Assembly: GCA_025352435.1 (NCBI GenBank)
Contig: JANXTN010000118.1
Location: forward strand, 1 to 20,922
Direction: 5' to 3'
Origin: Ferruginibacter sp.
GTDB lineage: Bacteria > Bacteroidota > Bacteroidia > Chitinophagales > Chitinophagaceae
DNA length: 20,922 nt
This document shows, piece by piece, positions 1 through 7,872 of the stretch. A program made the translations under genes and the position numbers. The notes under the pieces were generated by a model. That model did not search any database. It worked only from the letters and a program-made list of their open reading frames with translations, and had not been told where the DNA came from. The stretch's first letter is position 1. The number at the start of each line of letters is the position of its first letter.

Positions 1-227
1 TACGCACGGGTAATCCAAACTTTACTTATGAAATTAGTTGTGACCAAATGTGTGGCGCAGGGCATTTTTCTATGAAAGGAATTATTGTTGTAGAAAAACC
101 TGAGGATTATAAGAAATGGTTAGCTGAACAAAAACCGGAATATTTTAGTTTGTATCCGGATAAAGATCCTAATAAGGCGGCATCTGATACCACAAAAACA
201 TTGGCAGCAGTTTTACCCCGCAATTAA
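1..227 (+). CDS. ctaC: cytochrome c oxidase subunit II, C-terminal end (partial)
   Basis: This is the last 74 residues of a subunit II gene that begins before the window; the reading frame enters at base 3 and ends at TAA 225-227. The sequence shows the second half of a CuA site, S-C-D-Q-M-C-G-A-G-H-F-S-M, with the two Cys, the His and the Met spaced as in CuA domains (C-x3-C-x3-H-x2-M). CuA takes electrons from cytochrome c on the periplasmic side and passes them to heme a in subunit I. No heme-binding CxxCH follows, so there is no C-terminal cytochrome c fusion; the tail is a short Lys-rich segment. Subunit I starts 28 bases downstream, so the two are surely cotranscribed. The N-terminal membrane hairpin cannot be seen. 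Confidence 0.93.
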   Translation, partial: RTGNPNFTYEISCDQMCGAGHFSMKGIIVVEKPEDYKKWLAEQKPEYFSLYPDKDPNKAASDTTKTLAAVLPRN

Positions 228-255
228 AAAAAATTAAAGCTTAAAAATAAAAAAA

Positions 256-2073
256 ATGAGCAACGTAATATCTTTAAATGAGGCTGAAGTTCAGCAAGAC
301 ACACATCACGATTCGCATCTGGAACATCATCATAAAGAAACTTTTATTTCTAAATATGTTTTCAGTTTAGATCATAAAACAATTTCAAAACAGTTTTTGG
401 TTACCGGTATCATATGGGCAATTATCGGGGGCTTATTCTCTGTCATTTTCCGTTTGCAGCTTGGTTACCCAAACAGTACTTTTCCATGGTTAGAAGATTT
501 GCTTGGGCATTGGGCTAAAGGCGGAAAAATTCAACCGGAGTTTTATTATGCACTTGTAACTATGCATGGGACCATTTTGGTTTTCTTTGTATTAACAGCA
601 GGGTTAAGCGGCACGTTTTCAAACTTTCTTATTCCATTACAAATAGGTGCTAGAGATATGGCTTCACCATTGCTAAACTGTATGAGCTACTGGTTTTTCT
701 TTGGCGCATCTGTAGTAATGATGTCTTCTCTATTTGTGCAAACCGGACCTGCAAGTGGGGGCTGGACGATTTATCCACCTTTAAGTGCGCTTGGAGATGC
801 ATCATCAGGAAGTAAAATTGGTATGGATCTTTGGTTGGTAAGTATGGCATTGTTTATTGTATCTTCTCTTTTAGGGGGATTGAATTATATCACTACTGTC
901 CTTAACATGCGTACAAAAGGGATGAGCATGACAAGAATGCCATTGACTATTTGGGCGTTCTTCTTTACAGCTGTGTTAGGTGTACTTTCCTTCCCTGTTT
1001 TATTATCAGGTGCAATCTTGTTATTGTTCGATAGAAATTTAGGAACAAGTTTCTTCTTAAGTGATATTGTTGTAGCCGGAAAAGTTTTACCAAATGAAGG
1101 TGGTAGTGCTATTTTGTTTCAGCATTTATTTTGGTTCCTTGGTCACCCTGAGGTGTACATTATCCTATTGCCGGCAATGGGAATGGCATCAGAGATATTG
1201 TCAATAAACAGCCGTAAACCAATCTTTGGTTATATGGCAATGGTAGGTTCCCTGTTTGCTATTACCATCTTAGCATTCCTTGTGTGGGCGCATCACATGT
1301 TTGTGACCGGATTGAATCCTTTCTTAGGAGCGTTCTTCGTGTTACTTACTTTATTGATCGCTGTACCATCAGCCATTAAAGTTTTTAACTGGCTTACCAC
1401 TTTATGGAGAGGAAACATTCGTTTTACCCCTGCAATGATGTTTGCAATAGGATTTGTTAGCTTGTTTATTAGTGGTGGTCTTACAGGTATTTTTCTTGGT
1501 AATTCTGCTTTAGATATTCATTTACATGATACATACTTTGTTATCGCTCACTTTCACATTGTAATGGGTGTGGCATCTTTTTTCGGATTGTTTGCGGGTG
1601 TTTACCATTGGTTTCCAAAGATGTTTGGAAGATTTTTAAATAATACACTTTCATACATACATTTTTGGATAACGATTGTAGGAGCTTATTTAATCTTCTG
1701 GCCTATGCACTACGAAGGTTTGGCAGGTATGCCTCGGAGATATTACGATTTTTCTAACTGGGAGTCTTTTAAAATGTTTGGTGGTTTAAATGAATTCATA
1801 AGCATCGTTTCCATGGTGGTGTTCGCTGCACAGCTTCTGTTCGTGATAAACTTCTTTTACAGTATTTGGAAAGGTAGAAAAGTAACAACCATGAATCCTT
1901 GGAACGCAAATACATTGGAGTGGACTACTCCTATTAGACCAGGTCATGGTAACTGGGTTGGTGAAATACCTGAGGTGCACAGATGGCCGTATGATTATGC
2001 TAAAGAAGGAAAAAATGGAAAGGATTTTATTATGCAGAATGTGCCGGTTGGAGCCGATGAAGAATCGCATTAA
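256..2073 (+). CDS. ctaD: cytochrome c oxidase subunit I (heme-copper oxidase catalytic subunit)
   Basis: This is the 605-residue catalytic subunit, an integral membrane protein with about 12 transmembrane helices that reduces O2 at the heme a3-CuB centre and pumps protons. Heme a ligands are His104 (MHGT) and His434. His432 in HDTYFVIAHFH is the heme a3 ligand. CuB is bound by His297 and the pair His346-His347 (AHHMF), with the His-Tyr crosslink pair His297/Tyr301 in GHPEVY. Glu299 of GHPEVY and the N-x10-D segment (Asn123 to Asp134) mark a D-pathway, A1-type enzyme; Lys375 fits the K-pathway. The N-terminus carries a cytoplasmic His-rich stretch (residues 16-26), which is unusual. The ATG at 256 lies just after the subunit II stop. 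The family assignment is secure. Confidence 0.98.
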   Translation: MSNVISLNEAEVQQDTHHDSHLEHHHKETFISKYVFSLDHKTISKQFLVTGIIWAIIGGLFSVIFRLQLGYPNSTFPWLEDLLGHWAKGGKIQPEFYYALVTMHGTILVFFVLTAGLSGTFSNFLIPLQIGARDMASPLLNCMSYWFFFGASVVMMSSLFVQTGPASGGWTIYPPLSALGDASSGSKIGMDLWLVSMALFIVSSLLGGLNYITTVLNMRTKGMSMTRMPLTIWAFFFTAVLGVLSFPVLLSGAILLLFDRNLGTSFFLSDIVVAGKVLPNEGGSAILFQHLFWFLGHPEVYIILLPAMGMASEILSINSRKPIFGYMAMVGSLFAITILAFLVWAHHMFVTGLNPFLGAFFVLLTLLIAVPSAIKVFNWLTTLWRGNIRFTPAMMFAIGFVSLFISGGLTGIFLGNSALDIHLHDTYFVIAHFHIVMGVASFFGLFAGVYHWFPKMFGRFLNNTLSYIHFWITIVGAYLIFWPMHYEGLAGMPRRYYDFSNWESFKMFGGLNEFISIVSMVVFAAQLLFVINFFYSIWKGRKVTTMNPWNANTLEWTTPIRPGHGNWVGEIPEVHRWPYDYAKEGKNGKDFIMQNVPVGADEESH

Positions 2074-2135
2074 TTTTTTTAATTTGCTGATGTGCTTATT
2101 TGCTAATCAAAGCAAGAAGGCAAATCAGTTTTACG

Positions 2136-3062
2136 ATGACTAAATCAGAAAATACCGGGATATCAGATTCTAAGTCCTTTGCGTTGGCAAGCAAGGTTAA
2201 AGATTATTTTCAACTCATAAAGTTTACGTTAAGCTTTATGGTGGTATTTAGTACAGTGGTAAGTTTTTTAATAGCGCCTTATGAACACGTTTACACAAGG
2301 CACCCCTTAATATCAGTTCTTTTACTTTTTGTTGCAGGCTTGTTTATCACAGGTTCAGCCAACAGTATCAATCAGGTGTTGGAGAAAGATACCGATGCTT
2401 TAATGTTAAGAACAGCCAAACGACCAATAGCAAGTGGAAGAATGAGTGTGAATGAAGGATATACGTTTGCTTTTGTTTTAGGTGTTACCGGAGTTGCTAT
2501 GATGTGGTATTTTTTTAACCTGAACAGCGCTCTTGTTGGCTTGGCCAGTTTATTTATTTATGGTTTTATTTATACCCCCTTAAAAAAAGTAAATTCCGTT
2601 GCTGTATTGGTTGGCGCTATACCGGGCGCTCTGCCGTGTTTAATTGGATGGGTAGCAGCAACAGATAACTTTGAAACCGGAGGTTGGATTTTATTTGCAA
2701 TACAATTTATTTGGCAATTCCCACATTTTTGGGCCATTGCCTGGTTAGCTCATGAAGATTACAGCAAAGCAGGTTTTAAATTGTTGCCAAGCGATAAGGG
2801 ACCAACAAAGTTTACAGCATTGCAAACTATTATGTACAGCGCAATGATGATACCTATTGGTATTTTGCCCTTTGTATATAAGATGTGTGGTGCTACGAGC
2901 ATGTGGATAGTGTTAGGGTGTAATCTTTGGATGTTGTATATGAGTGTAATTCTGTTCATTAAAATGGATAAACCATCAGCAAGAAAAGTAATGTTCAGTT
3001 CTTATTTTTATTTGATGGTGGTTTTCTTAAGTCTTTGGGCAGATAAAATTATAACAACGTAA
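2136..3062 (+). CDS. cyoE: protoheme IX farnesyltransferase (heme O synthase)
   Basis: This is a UbiA-superfamily membrane prenyltransferase that adds a farnesyl group to heme b to make heme O, the precursor of heme a for the neighbouring oxidase. The first Asp-rich motif is visible as N-Q-V-L-E-K-D-T-D-A-L-M-x-R-T-x-x-R-P (about residues 79-97), followed by the conserved YGFIYTPLKK segment and a second polar motif around HEDYSKAGFKLLP. The reading frame is open up to a TTG at 2100, but the ATG at 2136 gives the usual length (308 residues) and starts just before the first soluble segment, so it is preferred. The gene sits between subunit I and the subunit III genes, as is common in Bacteroidota oxidase operons. 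Confidence 0.95.
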   Translation: MTKSENTGISDSKSFALASKVKDYFQLIKFTLSFMVVFSTVVSFLIAPYEHVYTRHPLISVLLLFVAGLFITGSANSINQVLEKDTDALMLRTAKRPIASGRMSVNEGYTFAFVLGVTGVAMMWYFFNLNSALVGLASLFIYGFIYTPLKKVNSVAVLVGAIPGALPCLIGWVAATDNFETGGWILFAIQFIWQFPHFWAIAWLAHEDYSKAGFKLLPSDKGPTKFTALQTIMYSAMMIPIGILPFVYKMCGATSMWIVLGCNLWMLYMSVILFIKMDKPSARKVMFSSYFYLMVVFLSLWADKIITT

Positions 3063-3131
3063 AATAGTTTAGCTCTAAAGGAATATAAACGTAATTAAAT
3101 ATTGAAGGTTTAGTTACAAAACAAATACAAT

Positions 3132-3701
3132 ATGAATGCAGTGGCGTTAGAAAAAAAATCAACAAAAATTCATCCTCATAAATTTACTTTATGGGTGGGT
3201 ATTGGCAGTATACTAATGATGTTTGCTGGTCTTACGAGCGCATATATTGTAAAACGCAATCAGGCAAACTGGCAAACATTTGATTTACCTGTTGCATTTT
3301 GGTATAGTACTGCGGTAATTATATTGAGCAGCTTTACTTTAATGTTGGCAGTGAGTTCTTTTAAAAAAAGAATGATGGGTCGTTACAGATTGCTGATGCT
3401 TGTGACGCTTTTATTAGGCAGCGTATTTATTACTTTGCAAATTGTAGGCTTTCAACAATTGTGGGTACTGGGGATTACGTTGCAGGGTAATGTGTCCTAT
3501 TCTTTTTTGTACGTAATTGTGGGCTTACATGCCGTACACGTAGTAGGTGGCGTAATAGCTTTAATAGTTATGTGTTTGCAGGCTTTTAGAACGAGAGTTA
3601 GAAATTATAGTATAATGCCGGTAGAATTAATGAATACTTATTGGCATTTTGTAGATATTTTATGGATTTATTTATTGGTATTTTTACTGATGATTAAATA
3701 G
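3132..3701 (+). CDS. cytochrome c oxidase subunit III family protein (first, short copy)
   Basis: This 189-residue protein has about five predicted membrane helices (near residues 20-42, 55-75, 88-110, 122-147 and 165-188). It belongs to the heme-copper oxidase subunit III family: it has the helix IV pattern LYVIVGLHAVHVVGG and the final E-L-M-N-T-Y-W-H-F-V-D-I-L-W helix. It lacks the two N-terminal helices of mitochondrial-type subunit III, like other five-helix bacterial forms. It lies 69 bases after heme O synthase and upstream of a second, longer subunit III gene. Carrying two adjacent subunit III genes is a known Bacteroidota arrangement. Whether both occupy one complex, or this one acts as a structural partner, cannot be told from sequence. 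Confidence 0.92.
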   Translation: MNAVALEKKSTKIHPHKFTLWVGIGSILMMFAGLTSAYIVKRNQANWQTFDLPVAFWYSTAVIILSSFTLMLAVSSFKKRMMGRYRLLMLVTLLLGSVFITLQIVGFQQLWVLGITLQGNVSYSFLYVIVGLHAVHVVGGVIALIVMCLQAFRTRVRNYSIMPVELMNTYWHFVDILWIYLLVFLLMIK

Positions 3702-3770
3702 AAAATAAAAAATATTGTGACCTGTGGATTATTAGCAGGGACAAAAAGAAAAAAGGAACACAAAGAATAT

Positions 3771-3778
3771 TAATTTTG
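3771..3778 (+). promoter_or_regulatory. candidate -7 promoter element (TAATTTTG) before second subunit III
   Basis: TAATTTTG matches the Bacteroidota primary sigma factor -7 consensus TAnnTTTG and lies 54 bases before the ATG at 3833, in a 131-base gap. No clear TTG is present 19 bases upstream, so the match is only half of a full promoter. If used, it would allow the distal oxidase genes to be transcribed separately from the proximal ones. Confidence 0.35.
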
Positions 3779-3832
3779 AATAGTAGTAAAAGTAACCCGA
3801 CCTGATTACTTTTCTTAACGCTAAAAACTATT

Positions 3833-4714
3833 ATGTCTACAACAGCAATACCTGCAGGAACTAAATGGTGGAACGGTGGCAGAAGCCCGTTTAACGCCAG
3901 CTACGGAAAAGTAATGATGTGGTACTTTTTAATGAGCGATGCTTTTACGTTCGGTGCATTTCTTATTAGTTATGGTACCATTCGTTTTAGTGTGAATGAC
4001 TGGGCAGATCCTAACAAGGTATTTAATTCCTTTCCATTTGCAGGGCACGCAAATCTTCCTTTAGCATTTGTAAGCTTAATGACCTTCATTTTGATCTTTA
4101 GTTCTGTAACAATGGTATTGGCAGTACACGAAGGGCATAACATGAACAAGAAGGGCGTTGAAAAATATATGATCCTAACCATTATCGGAGGAGCTGCATT
4201 TTTAAGTTGCCAGGCATGGGAATGGACGCATTTACTAACCGGCGAACATGTAACAATGTTGAATGATGGTACTTTATCCGTATTGCCCACAACCGCAAGT
4301 TCAAACCCATGGGGATTACCGTTAGAACATCATACCATGCTTTTAGCATTACAAAAAACCCCGCATGATCAGCTGGCTAGCATTGCTGCCACTATCCATC
4401 ATCCCGGTGCTGAGGCAGCTCATAACACATTCTCAATGTCTGATCCTGAATTGATAAATATGATCAGCAGTTCTGAAATACACGTTAATCATCTGGGTCG
4501 TCCGGCATTTGGAAGCTACTTCTTTGGCATAACCGGCTTTCATGGCTTTCACGTATTTAGTGGTGTGGTAATTAATATCATTATGTATGCAAAAACCAAA
4601 CTTGGTCATTTTGATCAGCGAGGTCATTACGAAATGATAGAAAAGGCAGGACTGTATTGGCACTTTGTAGATCTTGTTTGGGTATTTGTATTTTTGTGTT
4701 TTTACCTGGTATAA
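3833..4714 (+). CDS. ctaE: cytochrome c oxidase subunit III (second, long copy)
   Basis: This 293-residue subunit III has an N-terminal KVMMWYFLMSDAFTFGAFL helix, the conserved acidic residue Glu130 inside SCQAWEW, and the C-terminal EKAGLYWHFVDLVWVFVF helix that defines the family. Between these sits an extra segment (about residues 134-222) that is rich in His and Ala and predicted to be soluble; ordinary subunit III proteins of this class are about 190-250 residues. In the membrane it stabilises subunit I and keeps proton uptake active. It follows the short subunit III copy by 131 bases and precedes subunit IV by 99 bases. The insertion could form an extra surface domain, possibly a docking site for another respiratory complex; that is inference. 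Confidence 0.94.
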   Translation: MSTTAIPAGTKWWNGGRSPFNASYGKVMMWYFLMSDAFTFGAFLISYGTIRFSVNDWADPNKVFNSFPFAGHANLPLAFVSLMTFILIFSSVTMVLAVHEGHNMNKKGVEKYMILTIIGGAAFLSCQAWEWTHLLTGEHVTMLNDGTLSVLPTTASSNPWGLPLEHHTMLLALQKTPHDQLASIAATIHHPGAEAAHNTFSMSDPELINMISSSEIHVNHLGRPAFGSYFFGITGFHGFHVFSGVVINIIMYAKTKLGHFDQRGHYEMIEKAGLYWHFVDLVWVFVFLCFYLV

Positions 4715-4718
4715 AACA

Positions 4719-4748
4719 TTGCGTAGTTAATTTCGAAAAATAATTTTG
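4719..4748 (+). promoter_or_regulatory. Bacteroidota-type promoter (TTG - 19 bp - TAATTTTG) before subunit IV
   Basis: ATTG ending at 4721 and TAATTTTG at 4741-4748 are separated by exactly 19 bases, the spacing known for Bacteroides/Flavobacterium promoters (TTTG-N19-TAnnTTTG). Transcription would start near 4755, about 60 bases before the subunit IV ATG. This is the best promoter match seen in the oxidase region and suggests an internal start for the last gene. Confidence 0.5.
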
Positions 4749-4813
4749 TCAAGTAATTTTTTAAATAGTTAGTCTTAGTCTTGTTGCTAATATCTAACAT
4801 CTAATTTCTAAAC

Positions 4814-5239
4814 ATGAGTCAACATAGCATCTCACCGGAAATAACCCACGCATCAGATCATAATGAAGGCACAGGAAGAATCTGGAAAATATTTTGGGTA
4901 CTTTCAATGCTGACGGCTATTGAATTGGCCCTTGGATATTTTTTATATTTTAAAGGCAGTGATATGGCACATAGTGCAGTATTAGGTACTAAAATAATAA
5001 TTGGTATTTTAACTTTGTTAAAAGCTTATTACATAGTTTCAGTATTTATGCACCTTGGTGATGAGGTAAGAAATATGATAATGACAATTTGTGTCCCTCT
5101 AGTATTATTTGTTTGGTTCATCATTGCATTTCTCTGGGATGGTAACAGCTGGAAGAACATGAGAAACACAAACGCAGGTAGCAGACCAAGTATTGAAAAA
5201 GTACAATCAGCTCCTGTAAAAGAGGGAACTTTAAAGTAA
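4814..5239 (+). CDS. cytochrome c oxidase subunit IV family protein
   Basis: This 141-residue protein has three predicted membrane helices (about residues 23-47, 54-80 and 87-108) and short hydrophilic tails. The pattern fits the prokaryotic cytochrome c oxidase subunit IV (caa3-type/CtaF-like) family, including the KAYYIVSVFMHLGDE segment joining helices 2 and 3. It is an accessory subunit of the oxidase coded just upstream. The N-terminus has several His residues and the C-terminus about 30 polar residues. It is the last gene before a strong terminator, so it closes the structural operon. The family is short and poorly conserved, so the assignment relies on context as well as sequence. Confidence 0.88.
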   Translation: MSQHSISPEITHASDHNEGTGRIWKIFWVLSMLTAIELALGYFLYFKGSDMAHSAVLGTKIIIGILTLLKAYYIVSVFMHLGDEVRNMIMTICVPLVLFVWFIIAFLWDGNSWKNMRNTNAGSRPSIEKVQSAPVKEGTLK

Positions 5240-5259
5240 GAGCAACGTTAACGAAGTAT

Positions 5260-5290
5260 AGCCATCATTCCTCAATGATGGCTTTTTTAT
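5260..5290 (+). terminator. rho-independent terminator of the oxidase operon
   Basis: A perfect 10-bp stem (5260-5269 with 5274-5283) closes a 4-base CCTC loop and runs into a T-rich tract on the + strand (5283-5289). It lies 20 bases after the subunit IV stop and separates the structural genes from the SCO/DUF420 unit. Confidence 0.9.
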
Positions 5291-5325
5291 TTCGTATTTA
5301 ATGGGATTCAAAAATGATTATAAAT

Positions 5326-5333
5326 TACTTTTG
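5326..5333 (+). promoter_or_regulatory. candidate -7 element (TACTTTTG) before the SCO gene
   Basis: TACTTTTG fits TAnnTTTG and lies 38 bases before the SCO start, directly after the upstream operon's terminator, where a new promoter is needed. No TTG is found 19 bases upstream. Confidence 0.4.
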
Positions 5334-5371
5334 TATTTTATTTGATAGCGTTTTAGTCTAAATTATTAACT

Positions 5372-6160
5372 GTGAACAAAAAAGCTTTTTTAGCTCTCAT
5401 CCTTGCAATTCTTCTTCCATTGACGGGATATTGGCTGGTAAAATTTTATAGTAAAGATGCAGTTGTAATGCCCGGCAGGTATTTTTTTGATGATGTCGTT
5501 TCAACTTCTAAAAATGGAAAAATAAGTACGGATACGGTATGGCATAAGGTTAAAAATATGCAGTTCACAAACCAACTGGGTAAAAAAGTTTCCTTAGATG
5601 ATTTGCATGGAAAAATTATTGTGGTTGATTTCTTTTTTACAAGTTGCCCTACAATATGTCCCGGACTTGCACGTAATATGAAGCGACTGCAAAATTCATA
5701 CATACAAAACGACAGCATAGTACAATTTCTTTCTGTTAGTATAGATCCGGTAAGAGACAGTGTACCAAGACTACGGGCTTTTGCAGATAAATACAATGCA
5801 AACCACGACAGCTGGTGGTTTGTGACAGGGGATAAAAAAGAAATATATGATTTTGCCTTAAAAGAAATGAAGGCAAGCGTGGCTGATGTGGGCGCTGATA
5901 CGGCATTCCCACATACAGAAAACTTTTTCTTACTGGATACTAATAGAATTGTAAGAGGTTGGTACAATGGTTTTGATACTATTAAGCTTGCAAAACTTGC
6001 TAAAGATATTCCTACGATCATGCTTGAAAGAGATAAAAAAGCACCCTCTGTTTTTAGGGATTTTATTCCGATTTTGCCTGTAATATTTGTAGGCATTGGG
6101 CTTATTATCTTATTAATGGCACTACTAAACCGAAACAAAAAATTAAAACCGCAATATTAA
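5372..6160 (+). CDS. SCO1/SenC/PrrC family copper chaperone
   Basis: This 262-residue membrane-anchored thioredoxin-fold protein most likely delivers copper to, or reduces the cysteines of, the CuA site in subunit II. The N-terminal hydrophobic helix (residues 5-25) anchors it, and the thioredoxin-like domain spans about 60-220. The metal site is complete: Cys92 and Cys96 in TSCPTICP and His181 in FPHTENF. A second hydrophobic helix near the C-terminus (about 228-252) is unusual, since most SCO proteins have only the N-terminal anchor. The start is GTG at 5372; no in-frame ATG gives a complete anchor. It overlaps the next gene by one base (TAATG), so the two are translationally coupled. Confidence 0.94.
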   Translation: MNKKAFLALILAILLPLTGYWLVKFYSKDAVVMPGRYFFDDVVSTSKNGKISTDTVWHKVKNMQFTNQLGKKVSLDDLHGKIIVVDFFFTSCPTICPGLARNMKRLQNSYIQNDSIVQFLSVSIDPVRDSVPRLRAFADKYNANHDSWWFVTGDKKEIYDFALKEMKASVADVGADTAFPHTENFFLLDTNRIVRGWYNGFDTIKLAKLAKDIPTIMLERDKKAPSVFRDFIPILPVIFVGIGLIILLMALLNRNKKLKPQY

Positions 6161-6744
6161 TGTTACAACCATCACTTGTAAAAAATGATAGTAAAGCCAA
6201 AATTTTAATTTGGACTGTTTCTATAATAGTATTTGTAGCGGTAGTTATTTTAAGCAAAGTAAAATTGGTTTTAAAGCTACCTTTTAATGTGCATGTATTC
6301 GCAACAATAAATGCGGTTATTAATTCAATGGTGTCGGTTTTATTAGTAGCGGGATTAATTACTGCGAAGGGTAAAAACTATGCTGTCCACAAAAAAATAA
6401 TGTTATCTGCAATTCTTCTTTCAGTACTTTTTTTATTAAGTTATATATGCCACCACGTACTTGCAGGAGAAACAAAATATGGAGATATAGACCACGATGG
6501 TGTGCTTAGCATAAATGAAACGGCAATGGCCGGGAGTAGAAGAATATTTTATTATATCCTGTTGCTTACACACATTCCGTTGGCAGCAATCATTCTTCCT
6601 TTTATTTTATTTACAGCATACCGTGCACTTACAGGAGAGTATGAAAAACACCGTAAACTTGTGCGTATAACCTGGCCTGTTTGGTTTTTTGTGGCAGTTA
6701 GCGGAGTAGTGGTTTATTTAATGATCAGCCCTTATTATAATTAA
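6160..6744 (+). CDS. DUF420 membrane protein (CtaM/YozB-like oxidase assembly factor) with EF-hand-like loop
   Basis: This 194-residue protein has about five predicted membrane helices (near 14-32, 46-68, 79-100, 130-153 and 170-188). The spacing of His residues in and next to the helices (His45, His77, His98-His99, His138) fits the DUF420 family, whose member CtaM/YozB is needed for aa3 oxidase activity in Firmicutes. The start codon overlaps the SCO stop codon, and the oxidase genes are directly upstream, so a role in oxidase maturation is likely. The loop between helices 3 and 4 holds residues 109-120, D-I-D-H-D-G-V-L-S-I-N-E, which match a canonical EF-hand calcium loop at positions 1, 3, 5, 6, 8 and 12. 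Confidence 0.85.
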   Translation: MLQPSLVKNDSKAKILIWTVSIIVFVAVVILSKVKLVLKLPFNVHVFATINAVINSMVSVLLVAGLITAKGKNYAVHKKIMLSAILLSVLFLLSYICHHVLAGETKYGDIDHDGVLSINETAMAGSRRIFYYILLLTHIPLAAIILPFILFTAYRALTGEYEKHRKLVRITWPVWFFVAVSGVVVYLMISPYYN

Positions 6745-6753
6745 GCATATTTG

Positions 6754-7464
6754 TTAGACTCTTACCACCGCAATTTTATTTTTTCCTAGATAAGAAATCA
6801 ATACATCTATTTGGTCTCCCACTTTTACTCCTTCTTCGAAATCAATCTTACTTTGAATTTTATTACCAACAATATTTAGATAAATACCGTGTGCAGATAT
6901 TTTAAATACCCCTGCATTCACAACAGCTTTTGTTTTAAATAATTTTACCGCCTGCTCAAACTCAGGAATGTAATCGTTGTTAAAAAGGGATGCATAAATC
7001 TTTTCTTTTCGCTCAGTATTTTCCAATGCAAAATGTACCTGCTCATTTAAATCAAGTTCTTTAGGCACTAGTTGCCAAGGCGAAAAAGGAACAGGAAAAA
7101 AGAGGTAACTGTCTATTTCTTTCACAAAGTATTTATCATCTACCAACTTTAAATAGCCTATAAATTTATTGTTGAGCATACTTTTATTTATAAGTACATC
7201 CAACGCATTGTTGTACAAAAACTCAACACCTGTTGCCATCATACGGTCGCCTCTGTCAGATAATTTTACAACAAAACTCACTACATCTCCTACCATAAAA
7301 TGATGCGTTTTTTTGATGAGCTTTTTCTCTTTTAATTCCTTCTGTATTTTTTCATCTATCACTGCACGTACCGTTTTCTTTTTATTCCCCTCCTCATATT
7401 CAATCATGGCGTACTTCTTTTCATGATTAATAAATGAAATTTTTCCTTCGGTACGTAAGCTCAT
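6754..7464 (-). CDS. conserved Bacteroidota protein with OB-fold-like ends, function unknown
   Basis: This 236-residue soluble protein has no signal peptide or membrane segment. Its N-terminal third (about 5-85) reads like a diverged cold-shock/S1 OB-fold: EGKISFINHEKKYAMIEY, then a Lys-rich linker, then FMVGDVVSFVVKLSDRGDRMMATGV. The C-terminal part (about 170-236) has a second short beta-rich unit, GVFKISAHGIYLNIVGNKI to GDQIDVLISYLGKNKIAVV. This suggests nucleic-acid binding, but only by fold resemblance. It lies tail to tail with the DUF420 gene (9 bases apart) and 33 bases after the ATL gene on the same strand, so it may share a transcript with ATL and TrmB. Confidence 0.8.
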   Translation of the reverse strand: MSLRTEGKISFINHEKKYAMIEYEEGNKKKTVRAVIDEKIQKELKEKKLIKKTHHFMVGDVVSFVVKLSDRGDRMMATGVEFLYNNALDVLINKSMLNNKFIGYLKLVDDKYFVKEIDSYLFFPVPFSPWQLVPKELDLNEQVHFALENTERKEKIYASLFNNDYIPEFEQAVKLFKTKAVVNAGVFKISAHGIYLNIVGNKIQSKIDFEEGVKVGDQIDVLISYLGKNKIAVVRV

Positions 7465-7497
7465 TGTAATAAATTATAGATGTATGTTCACTTGTTT

Positions 7498-7872
7498 TTA
7501 AAGGGATAATTCCATAGAAGGATCCCAAAAATATTTTTCCAATTCAATAATCGTTTCATCTTTTACTTTTATTTTTTCTTTTAACAACAACTCTTCCATT
7601 GATGTTGGCGTTGCAAAATGATGTTTGCCCGTAAGCATACCATTTCTGTTAACAACTCTGTGTGCAGGCACTTTTTTTGTTTGCTGCGGTGCTGCACTCA
7701 TGGCCCAACCCACCATTCTTGCGGATAACTTTGTGCCTAAAAACTTTGCGATGGCACCATAAGATGTAACTCTTCCTTTTGGTATCTGTCGTACTACTTC
7801 ATACACATCTTCAAAAAAAGTAAAACTTTCTTTCTTCGTTTTTTGCTCCGCAGAAGATGTTGCTTTAGCCAT
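7498..7872 (-). CDS. MGMT-family alkyltransferase-like (ATL) DNA-binding protein
   Basis: This 124-residue protein matches the C-terminal DNA-binding domain of O6-alkylguanine-DNA alkyltransferase: VRQIPKGRVTSYGAIAKFLG, then SARMVGWAM with the arginine finger (Arg52), then the active-site region V-P-A-H-R-V-V. In true alkyltransferases the motif is P-C-H-R-V. Here Ala70 replaces the catalytic Cys, so the protein cannot accept an alkyl group. Known ATL proteins bind O6-alkylguanine, flip the base and hand the lesion to nucleotide excision repair. Tyr38 of the SYG motif, used in base flipping, is kept. The gene overlaps the trmB stop by 8 bases, indicating one operon. The N-terminal 16 residues are a charged extension. 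Confidence 0.92.
   Translation of the reverse strand: MAKATSSAEQKTKKESFTFFEDVYEVVRQIPKGRVTSYGAIAKFLGTKLSARMVGWAMSAAPQQTKKVPAHRVVNRNGMLTGKHHFATPTSMEELLLKEKIKVKDETIIELEKYFWDPSMELSL

Noticed and set aside
5446..6138. Long minus-strand open frame of 230 codons opposite the SCO gene.
   Set aside because: It lies fully antisense to a gene with clear motifs; its translation is Ser/Leu/Phe-rich with no domain.
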